Of a DNA stretch of 9,283 nt, positions 1 through 5,283 are shown in pieces; the stretch's first letter is position 1, and each line of letters starts with the position of its first letter. A program made the position numbers and the translations under genes. Source of the DNA: Clostridia bacterium (lineage in GTDB: Bacteria > Bacillota > Clostridia > Oscillospirales > Ruminococcaceae); the NCBI GenBank assembly GCA_026000865.1, contig BNZF01000052.1, positions 1 through 9,283 of the forward strand, given 5' to 3'. The notes beneath the pieces are model-generated. The model searched no databases. It saw only the letters and a program-made list of their open reading frames with translations, and had not been told where the DNA came from.

Positions 1-2
1 GG

Positions 3-107
3 TTTAACTCCTCTCGCCGCCTTTCGAAAGATTACGAAATTTCCTCTTATTATGAAGAACAAATCTGTATTATTTCCAATTTGCATACTCTTTTAAGACG
101 TTTTTAA
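3..107 (+). mobile_element. IS5-type transposase, C-terminal end (partial)
   Basis: The reading frame is open from the window edge to TAA at 105-107 and encodes about 34 residues. They include RRLSKDYE near the start and end in HTLLRRF. A block of the form (F/S)RRLSKDYE followed about 20 residues later by a leucine/arginine-rich end is the usual C-terminus of IS5-family DDE transposases, where it closes the RNase H-like catalytic domain. The catalytic acidic residues would lie upstream, outside the window. The element's right end must fall between 108 and about 150, because lipoprotein-like sequence starts there. I could not identify its terminal inverted repeat without the left end. Whether the copy is intact cannot be judged from here. 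Confidence 0.72.
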
Positions 108-110
108 CTT

Positions 111-233
111 ATGTGGTCAGGTTCTTATTATATTCGCGGTGAAGAGGTTAAAAAAAACAGAAGTCCATACACCGATGAAATCATTGAGTATATCGACTAC
201 GCCGTCTCCGAAGCAAAGAAAGCGGGGTTATAA
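111..233 (+). pseudogene. Tail of a lipoprotein gene paralogous to the one at 433-1041
   Basis: This frame ends in SPYTDEIIEYIDYAVSEAKK-AGL and TAA at 231-233, nearly identical to the last 23 residues of the lipoprotein ending at 1041. Most base differences are synonymous (atc/ata, tac/tat, gcc/gct), so the copy was under protein-level selection after the duplication. An ATG at 111 opens the frame, but similarity to the paralogue only begins around 150-162. The first dozen or so codons are therefore probably end sequence of the adjoining insertion element rather than lipoprotein. The simplest reading is that the insertion sequence, or recombination at it, removed the signal peptide and body of this copy. 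The remaining tail leads directly into the 59-codon gene one base further on. A 41-residue product starting at 111 cannot be excluded but has no convincing ribosome binding site. Confidence 0.6.
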
Positions 234-399
234 TATGAATAGCTCCCCCTCAATAACTTCTTCAAGTGCGATAGTACAAGTGTATATTGGAACTTCAAAT
301 ATTGCATCATATACTTTCGTTGTGCCAAGTCTTGGTAGCGGAAGGACATGGAATGTGTTTGAATATAATGCTTCCACAAAAACCATTATTCCTGTTAAT
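162..399 (+). repeat. Direct repeat copy 1: lipoprotein tail plus small gene
   Basis: A segment of about 238 bp is repeated at 970-1207 at a constant offset of 808 with no indel. It spans the last 23 codons of a lipoprotein gene, the one-base gap, and nearly all of a 58/59-codon gene. Differences cluster at third codon positions. Confidence 0.88.
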
Positions 400-414
400 A
401 TTGTAACAGCGTAG
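235..414 (+). CDS. 59-aa small protein, leaderless beta-domain (copy 1)
   Basis: Function unknown. The start at 235 is chosen over an in-frame ATG at 139 because the paralogue at 1043 starts at the same place and the codons between 139 and 235 overlap the lipoprotein tail in another frame. The protein has no signal peptide or membrane segment. It begins with a Ser/Thr-rich stretch (residues 2-11), followed by alternating hydrophobic strands (AIVQVYIG, SYTFVVPS), a GSGRTW turn at 34-39, and VFEYN...TIIPVN at 41-55. From memory, the pattern V-Y-x-G ... F-x-VP ... G-x-x-W-x-VF-E ... I-x-P-x-N occurs at the C-terminal ends of large secreted Clostridia proteins, where it forms a small beta-sandwich; this was not checked. 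Its start is one base after the upstream stop, so it is probably translationally coupled. The best Shine-Dalgarno is only a weak GGGG at 224-227. It is 59 residues long against 58 for copy 2. Confidence 0.6.
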   Translation: MNSSPSITSSSAIVQVYIGTSNIASYTFVVPSLGSGRTWNVFEYNASTKTIIPVNIVTA

Positions 415-432
415 TATTGAGGGGATAATATA

Positions 433-1041
433 ATGAAAAAACTTATTTTTGTGTTCATATGTGTTATTTTGATGAATATATTTGGCAGTTGCGAAAAAAA
501 TGTTGAAATATTACATGAAATTCCAACAAATTCTAATGATTTGATATTAGCATATTTCAATGCTGAGGTTGAAATAGGTCAAACAAACATTGAACAATAT
601 TTAATAAGTGCTGATGGCATAGTTGCAGTTTTTGATGATGATTATCAAGCAAAGGCTCATGGCAAGTCACTTCCAAATATAGCTTTATATTCATATTTTA
701 ATAATCATATTAAACTTCCAAACACGAAAAAAATATCCATTGAGCCGTTAACTGATATTCAAATTAGTATGATTAGTAAAATAAATATTGTTGATATTAA
801 ACGAAAAAATCGCGTAGATAATATTGGTCCTATTGAACCATCACAAAAATTTTATTTAATTGCTCAAAAGACGAATGGTGTTCATTCGGACGAACATTTG
901 CAATTTAATACAGATGATTTTACGTTCGAGTATATTTACTATATTGGTAATGGTACAGCTAAAAATAATAGCCCATACACCGATGAAATAATTGACTATA
1001 TCGACTATGCTGTCTCCGAAGCAAAGAAAGCGGGGTTATAA
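433..1041 (+). CDS. Putative lipoprotein, 202 aa
   Basis: I do not recognise the family. The protein starts with KK and a hydrophobic core (residues 4-17), then F-G-S-C with Cys20 as the likely lipidated residue, so it should be anchored to the outer face of the membrane. The mature part is acidic and Asn/Ile-rich, with no repeats or catalytic motif that I can name. The last 23 residues are predicted helical (TDEIIDYIDYAVSEAKK) and are shared with the truncated copy ending at 233. The start at 433 is set by GAGGGG at 419-424, eight bases upstream. It begins 18 bases after the first 59-codon gene and ends one base before the second, so the four reading frames from 111 to 1219 look like one transcript in which a lipoprotein/small-protein pair was duplicated. 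Cys10 inside the hydrophobic core is not in a lipobox. Confidence 0.8.
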   Translation: MKKLIFVFICVILMNIFGSCEKNVEILHEIPTNSNDLILAYFNAEVEIGQTNIEQYLISADGIVAVFDDDYQAKAHGKSLPNIALYSYFNNHIKLPNTKKISIEPLTDIQISMISKINIVDIKRKNRVDNIGPIEPSQKFYLIAQKTNGVHSDEHLQFNTDDFTFEYIYYIGNGTAKNNSPYTDEIIDYIDYAVSEAKKAGL

Positions 1042-1207
1042 TATGAATGGCTCACCTTCAATAACTTCCTCTAACGCGATAGTGCAAGTGTATATTGGCA
1101 ACTCAAATATTGCATCATATACTTTCGTTGTGCCAAGTCTTGGTAGCGGAAGAACATGGAATGTATTTGAATATAATGCTTCCACAAAAACCATTATTCC
1201 TATTAAC
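970..1207 (+). repeat. Direct repeat copy 2: lipoprotein tail plus small gene
   Basis: This is the second copy of the repeat at 162-399. It includes 37 identical bases across the stop/start junction and a longer identical run inside the small gene. Recombination between the copies would delete 808 bp, removing the complete lipoprotein gene and leaving one hybrid small gene. Confidence 0.88.
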
Positions 1208-1219
1208 ACAATTTCTTAG
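1043..1219 (+). CDS. 58-aa small protein, leaderless beta-domain (copy 2)
   Basis: This is the paralogue of the gene at 235-414. The proteins differ at residues 3 (G for S), 11 (N for S), 20 (N for T) and in the last four or five residues, while the core from SNIASYTFVVPS to TKTIIP is unchanged. No signal peptide is present. ATG at 1043 lies one base after the lipoprotein stop (TAA 1039-1041) and in a different frame, the arrangement expected for translational coupling. Since the same partner and spacing are kept in both copies, the two proteins probably act together; this is inference. A fusion made by ribosomal frameshifting is possible in principle, because the downstream frame is open back to about 992, but no classical slippery heptamer was seen. 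Confidence 0.62.
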   Translation: MNGSPSITSSNAIVQVYIGNSNIASYTFVVPSLGSGRTWNVFEYNASTKTIIPINTIS

Positions 1220-1229
1220 AGGTGTTAAT

Positions 1230-1277
1230 ATGAAAATTATAAAATCAAAAAAAATATCAGTAATATTGTTAATATAA
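1230..1277 (+). pseudogene. 15-codon stub resembling the start of a secreted protein
   Basis: ATG at 1230 follows GAGG (1219-1222, overlapping the previous stop) at a normal distance. It encodes MKIIKSKKISVILLI before TAA: a basic N-region and the start of a hydrophobic core, as in the lipoprotein gene that follows the first small gene at the same position. It is most likely the remaining 5' end of a lost exported-protein gene. A real micropeptide is possible but unsupported. Confidence 0.35.
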
Positions 1278-1310
1278 TATTTTAATAGACAAAATTATGT
1301 GAGGTTAACT

Positions 1311-2213
1311 ATGGGTATATTTAGCACAGTTGGTATGCTGGCACAATGTGCCGCGGCCAGTGACAGACAAGACTGCCTTTCTTTTTTGAAAGATAAAGGA
1401 TTTACTCGCGTTTCTTTTTACGGTGATTCTGCTCATATGCTTTCAGCTTTTTACATGCTTGCTTATGAAGAATTATTTAGTGTATATAGAATGATTTCAG
1501 AAAAAGGTGCTTGGTATTATAACACAGCATCTATTTCGTGTAAAAGCCAACTCATTGAAAGTATTACCGATTATGATTCCGATGTTCCAATAATATGCGA
1601 AGATTCTGTGACCAAAGAAATTATTGGCAAATTAAAAAAGCTTACCGATAATATATATATCGGATTTCGCGTATTAAAATATGCTAGCATTAAAAGTTCT
1701 CTTATAAAACCAATGCAAACATATTTTCCCAATACACCGTTTTTGTTGACTTCAAGAGCGAATTTGTGGGCTGTTAAAAATCGTTCTGAATATGAAAAAA
1801 TGCTTTTGGATAAAAACGTTGATAAAGAAAAATTATATGTTCTGCAAAAAGAATTATGTTATCATAATGACGAAAATTATACATAATATGGGAAAATTGA
1901 GTGCGTTAAAAATCGTATAGAGTTTGATAATTTGGGTGGATTTCTTAAAGCTAAGGATAAAATAAGTCCATTTGAAACTGTTGTAAATAATGAAAGATAT
2001 ACTGCTAATGTCCCACAAAATGCAAAAAGACATATTTATTTTCTTGGCAACAGTGTGTCCTACGGTCTTCGCGTTAAAGACGATGAAACAATTGAAAGCA
2101 AATTACAAGAAATTTTAAATGATAAATATGAGTTCAGCTTTATTGTTATAAAGTACGAAAAGTATGAACAAACAAAAATAAAATTGAGCAATATTAACAA
2201 AAATAAATTATAA
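1311..2213 (+). pseudogene. Broken SGNH/GDSL-hydrolase-like surface-polysaccharide protein
   Basis: One reading frame, interrupted by TAA at 1884-1886, runs from ATG 1311 (GTGAGG at 1299-1304 as ribosome binding site, preferred over GTG 1299) to TAA at 2211-2213. The first part (191 codons) has KGFTRVSFYGDSAHMLS, resembling the first strand and turn of a Rossmann-like domain. The second part, open immediately after the stop, carries RHIYFLGNSVSYGLR followed by DDETIESKLQEIL. That pairing resembles the block I / nucleophile region of SGNH-type proteins found with capsule or cell-wall polysaccharide genes (G-N-S in place of G-D-S). The rest of the hydrolase domain, including its Asp-x-x-His block, is missing: after about 2140 the sequence becomes Lys/Asn-rich and stops. 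So there are two lesions, a nonsense codon and a lost C-terminus. Family assignment is moderate; that this is one broken gene is more secure. A separate TTG-initiated gene at 1932 is unlikely, since no ribosome binding site precedes it. Confidence 0.6.
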
Positions 2214-2216
2214 GTA

Positions 2217-2244
2217 TTGACAAGGAATATGATAGTGCTAAACT
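2217..2244 (+). promoter_or_regulatory. Putative sigma-A promoter for the amidase gene
   Basis: TTGACA at 2217-2222 is followed after 16 bases by TAAACT at 2239-2244. It lies about 90 bp before the amidase start. The 5' leader also holds a CAAGGA/TCCTTG inverted pair that overlaps the promoter. Confidence 0.35.
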
Positions 2245-2331
2245 GTCCTTGCAATTGCATTTACTAACAGTCGATTAATCGCTTTATTTTAATAAATGAA
2301 AGTTTTGTTAAGCATTAAAGGAGTTTTCAAA

Positions 2332-3536
2332 ATGAAAAATTTCAAGAAAGCACTTATTGCTATCTTCTCTGTCACAATTATGTCAACTGGAATGTTTAGT
2401 TCAAGTGCTGAAATATTTACCGATAATTATCCTGTTCAATAGCAAATCAATCTTATCAAACAAATTCTTCCTACACGGAAATAACAAAACTTATCGAAGA
2501 TTTCTTTTATGAATATGAAAATAAAATCGATGTTGCAGATACAGACATCACATCGTACAAGAAATATTTTGTTTCAAACGAAATAAGTACTCTTGCTTTA
2601 ATTGATATTAAACAGTTTAGCATTATTTCCTCTTACGAAAATCACATAAGTGATGAAACTATAAAAGAACTAAATAAAAATATTTTATTTAGTTATCCCA
2701 CAATTCAAATCCAAAGTAAAACGGCAACTGTTGAAGTTAATGTTGATAAAACCTTTAATTACAATATCACACCTGATGTAGAATCCGAAACTTTCGATAA
2801 CTATTCTATTGAACTTAAAACCATAAACGGTGAATGGAAGTTTAGTAAAATTAATGATTTCATACCCGAAGATATTGTTGAACCTTTGCCTATTACAGAA
2901 GTTGATTTAAGTAGTAATATTTCCGTGCAAAACTACAAAAATTCTATTCTTAATGAAATTGCAGAAAACAACCAAGAAATAATACAAGATGAAAAAAATC
3001 CAGCTATTAAAAAAGCTAGTATTATGGCAGCAAGTGCTACAACATATAATGCGTCAGCTGCTGTCACATATGCTAATAAATATGCGTTAAATCCTAACCA
3101 TGCTTATATGAATAATGAAAGCGGTGGCGGAGATTGTACTAATTTTGCTTCACAAGTACTGCATGAAGGTGGCGGTATTCCAATGCACTCTGGAAATAAT
3201 GGCTATAACAATTGTTGGTTTTATAGTTCATCAAGCAACCGTTCAACATCTTGGGCTGGTGCACAATATCTATACGATTACCTGTTTTCAAGTGTTTCAA
3301 AAATTAATGCTTCGGCTACCACTTTCAGTGGGATATCAACTGGTGATTTAATTCAATTGGGAACTACTTCCTCTATCACACATTCAATGATAGTTACAGG
3401 TATAGTTAGTGGGTCTTCTGGTAGAACAGATTTATTAGTAACTTATCGTTCTACTGCTGGGTATCACAAAAAGAATGTTTTACTCAGTACAAGACTTGGA
3501 ACACGTCAATATATTCATATTGCAGGAAGTAAATAA
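2332..3536 (+). pseudogene. Secreted Amidase_6-domain protein, frameshifted
   Basis: AAAGGAG at 2317-2323 precedes ATG 2332. The first frame encodes a signal peptide (basic MKNFKK, hydrophobic core, S-S-S-A before Glu) and stops at TAG 2440-2442. From 2427 a different frame is open without interruption to TAA 3534-3536. It has a charged region of about 190 residues, then an Amidase_6-like domain: YNASAAVTYANKYA, GGGDCTNFASQ with the probable nucleophile Cys at codon 3135, a W-rich stretch, THSMIVTG with the probable catalytic His at codon 3381, and a final STAGYHKKN block. The family is thought to act on peptide or amide bonds in the cell wall. The two frames must join between 2427 and 2440 by a net shift of one base (one inserted or two deleted). 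No homopolymer sits at the junction, so a simple slip, a sequencing error or true decay are all possible. An internal start such as 2886 would lack the signal peptide. Confidence 0.75.
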
Positions 3537-3558
3537 TCATTAAAAGGATTTTATAGCC

Positions 3559-4164
3559 ATGAAAAAAATAAAAACATTATTATGTTCAATTATTTTAATA
3601 ATTTTGCAAATATTCACTGCTTGTTCAAAAGACGCAAATGAAAATGATAAATCCTCGGAAAATACAGACAAAATTACAACAACCTCAAACCCAACCGAAA
3701 ATATTACAACAACCACCAACATTACAACCGAGCCAGAACTAACAATCCGAATGCGAACAGGTAGTATGGCGACAAAACCCAACATTTCATCTTCCGCCGC
3801 AATCGTGATTACTGCAAACGACGGCACTAAAATTACCACAAGAAAAAAATACACAGACGAAGAACAAAAAGAAATCTTAGCGGCGTTTGACGTATTCAAG
3901 GCAATTGCGGATGATATAAACGTGAATGTCGACGGTGGTGGTGAGTTAATAACTGAAGTGGAAGCTCTATTTGGAACGGTTGATACCGAATATTTTGAGC
4001 AATATTTTAACTATACTAACTCTGATAAATTGCAAAAAATAGAAAAAATCGTAAGATTTTGGGTAACTTTCACAGGAAACTATACCGATATGTCCAGTGA
4101 ATTTAAAGACTATTATAATGTCTATAAAATTGACGGTGTTTGGCAATATGGGATTTCGGACTAA
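3559..4164 (+). CDS. Putative lipoprotein with Thr-rich linker, 201 aa
   Basis: The function is not recognised. The signal sequence ends in F-T-A-C with Cys22 as the probable lipid attachment site, followed by a charged then Thr/Asn-rich spacer (about residues 23-60, with runs such as ITTTTNITTE) that would hold the globular part away from the membrane. The C-terminal part (about 85-201) is acidic and begins with TRKKYTDEEQKEILAAF; it ends in VYKIDGVWQYGISD, a pattern common at the end of small NTF2/SnoaL-like or DUF4878-like lipoprotein domains, though I cannot place it. ATG 3559 is ten bases after AAAGGA. The gene starts 22 bases after the amidase stop, so the two may share a transcript. 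Its last 14 codons are duplicated downstream at 4295-4339. Confidence 0.78.
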   Translation: MKKIKTLLCSIILIILQIFTACSKDANENDKSSENTDKITTTSNPTENITTTTNITTEPELTIRMRTGSMATKPNISSSAAIVITANDGTKITTRKKYTDEEQKEILAAFDVFKAIADDINVNVDGGGELITEVEALFGTVDTEYFEQYFNYTNSDKLQKIEKIVRFWVTFTGNYTDMSSEFKDYYNVYKIDGVWQYGISD

Positions 4165-4239
4165 TAATGCACTTATATAGTAATTCCACTTAAAATATAT
4201 GATATGGTCAAGGTGAGAGCACTTGCCAAAGGCATGCTC
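4120..4239 (+). repeat. Direct repeat unit 1 (gene tail plus element left part)
   Basis: These 120 bp recur at 4295-4414 (offset 175) with one visible mismatch, G to T, which would change the penultimate Gly-Ile to Val-Ile in the copied tail. The unit covers the last 14 codons of the lipoprotein gene and the left two thirds of the small inverted-repeat element. Confidence 0.9.
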
Positions 4240-4292
4240 TTTCGCCTGCGGCGAGACCCCACATTATAAATGTCAAGTGAAATTACTATATA
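4174..4292. mobile_element. Small inverted-repeat (MITE-like) element, about 119 bp
   Basis: The ends 4174-4191 and 4275-4292 are inverted repeats matching at 17 of 18 positions (TATATAGTAATTYCACTT). There is no coding capacity. The interior has a stem AGAGCA/TGCTCT (4216-4221 with 4235-4240) enclosing TGCC/GGCA, and a second hairpin TCGCC-TGC-GGCGA at 4242-4254. The outermost TA could be a TA target duplication as made by IS630/mariner-type enzymes, but with one full copy this is not proven. The left end is repeated at 4349-4366 without a matching right end. Confidence 0.6.
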
Positions 4293-4294
4293 AC

Positions 4295-4414
4295 GTCTAT
4301 AAAATTGACGGTGTTTGGCAATATGTGATTTCGGACTAATAATGCACTTATATAGTAATTCCACTTAAAATATATGATATGGTCAAGGTGAGAGCACTTG
4401 CCAAAGGCATGCTC
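4295..4414 (+). repeat. Direct repeat unit 2 with duplicated lipoprotein tail
   Basis: This is the second copy of 4120-4239. It begins three bases after the right end of the MITE-like element and carries a 14-codon gene tail ending in TAA at 4337-4339 with no start codon, plus the left part of the element, truncated at 4414. The sequence after 4414 is unrelated to the element, so this copy has lost its right end. Confidence 0.9.
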
Positions 4415-4860
4415 AGAATTGCGTATACAACAAAATTTCGGCGTACTCCGTACGCCTCACGGAGGATACGCCGTGTTGGAAATCGATAATGTAACTTATT
4501 AAATTTTTATTAAAGTCAAATAACAAGATAAAGGGGGTGCGGGGTTCTGACTCGCTTTTTTTTTGAGGGATTGCCGACTTCTTTTTTAAGTTGTTTTATT
4601 ATGGTGAAACATATTAATTTCAAAAAAGTAGTTACTCTTTTGTTAAATGTTAAAAGACATTTAAGACGTATTTAAGCAAAATATGAGATAGTGTATATAA
4701 TTGTATACATATTGAGAGTATGGTTAATAAAACCATAGACGCAAGTAGTAACAAAAAAAATATACCGCAAATATAGTTTGGTATTTAAGTTAATTGACCA
4801 GACCTGAACTCGTAATTTTTTGGTTCCATACTTTGGGATATAAATAGAAAGGGCGGGGTA
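4415..4860. other. Gene-free stretch with hairpins
   Basis: No ORF with a ribosome binding site was found. The stretch contains a strong hairpin at 4439-4473 (13 paired bases, a two-base bulge, a seven-base loop), a 7-bp stem TATGGTT/AACCATA near 4719-4737, and a near-palindrome GTATA...TATAC around 4693-4708. A G-rich run (gggggtgcggg) near 4533 echoes the centre of the MITE family described at 4896 and 7797. Confidence 0.5.
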
Positions 4861-4895
4861 TCGGAGAGTTTATAGTTAACAGTTAATAGTTAATA

Positions 4896-5077
4896 ATGCG
4901 AATCACTCTTTAAAATTTGAAATAGAACTGTTCTAAAACTCCTAAAACTTATTTTTTGTAGTTTTTGTAAGTAGGGGGCGGTTGTTCCGCCCCCGATAAG
5001 CGGGCAGAGAGAGCAACCCCGTTGTAATATTTATACTATGACTATTTAAAAAATAGATTTTAAAAGGTGATTCGCAT
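4896..5077. mobile_element. MITE family copy A, 182 bp
   Basis: The ends are inverted repeats (ATGCGAATCAC... with ...GTGATTCGCAT); the pairing extends for about 21 bp with two mismatches. The direct repeat TAATA lies immediately outside both ends (4891-4895 and 5078-5082), consistent with a 5-bp target duplication. The centre has a hairpin GGGGGCGG-ttgtt-CCGCCCCC, followed by GATAAGCGG and GCAACCCCGTTG. Copy B at 7797-7967 is clearly homologous along its whole length. No ORF is present, so an enzyme must be supplied from elsewhere. Confidence 0.8.
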
Positions 5078-5090
5078 TAATAGTTATGGA

Positions 5091-5107
5091 GTGACGCTAC
5101 GCGTCAC
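5091..5107. other. Perfect hairpin GTGACGC-TAC-GCGTCAC
   Basis: A 7-bp perfect stem with a three-base loop lies just right of MITE copy A. Similar GC-rich stems with T-N-C loops occur at 4242-4254, 7474-7486 and 7722-7738. No T-tract follows, so it is not an intrinsic terminator. Confidence 0.6.
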
Positions 5108-5283
5108 GTCTTCGCGGTATATTTTAATTTAGTTTTTTGTTCTTGGTCGCGTTTTATGTTTTTAAAAAAGGAATACATACTTTCAACTATACTTTTTTAA
5201 CTATAAACTCTCCGACGCCCCTCGCTTACAAAAAAATATAAAAAGCAAGTTTAGGTCTACCATATATCACAAGAGAGAAAATT

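Larger units (their letters stand above)
4861..5215. repeat. 355-bp interval with perfect 19-bp inverted ends
   Basis: Positions 4861-4879 (tcggagagtttatagttaa) and 5197-5215 are exact reverse complements. Similarity continues weakly outward (GGGCGGGG versus the complement of CGCCCC). The interval encloses MITE copy A and a 7-bp hairpin, has no ORF, and may itself be an older mobile element into which copy A inserted. Confidence 0.6.

Noticed and set aside
139..234. N-terminal extension of the 59-aa protein to ATG 139
   Set aside because: These codons overlap the conserved lipoprotein tail in another frame, and the second copy begins at the equivalent of 235.
1932..2213. Separate 93-codon gene starting at TTG 1932
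   Set aside because: No ribosome binding site, and sensible protein sequence in the same frame extends back to the stop at 1884, so it is the rear half of one broken gene.
2207..2275. Short alternative-frame continuation after the SGNH-like gene
   Set aside because: About 22 open codons without a start or a recognisable motif; also overlaps a likely promoter.
2886..3536. Shorter amidase gene starting at TTG 2886
   Set aside because: No Shine-Dalgarno, and 150 upstream codons in the same frame read as protein; a signal peptide in another frame precedes them.
3540..3899. Minus-strand ORF opposite the Thr-rich lipoprotein
   Set aside because: It is the complement of a Thr/Asn-rich coding region, with no ribosome binding site and a low-complexity product.
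4600..4677. 25-codon ORF ending in HLRRI, similar to the transposase end LLRRF
   Set aside because: Too short and no ribosome binding site. The likeness (ttaagacgt) is a few bases long and may be chance.
4415..5283. Degraded response regulator gene upstream of the kinase
   Set aside because: All frames are full of stops, and no DD, K or winged-helix motif could be recognised in any frame.
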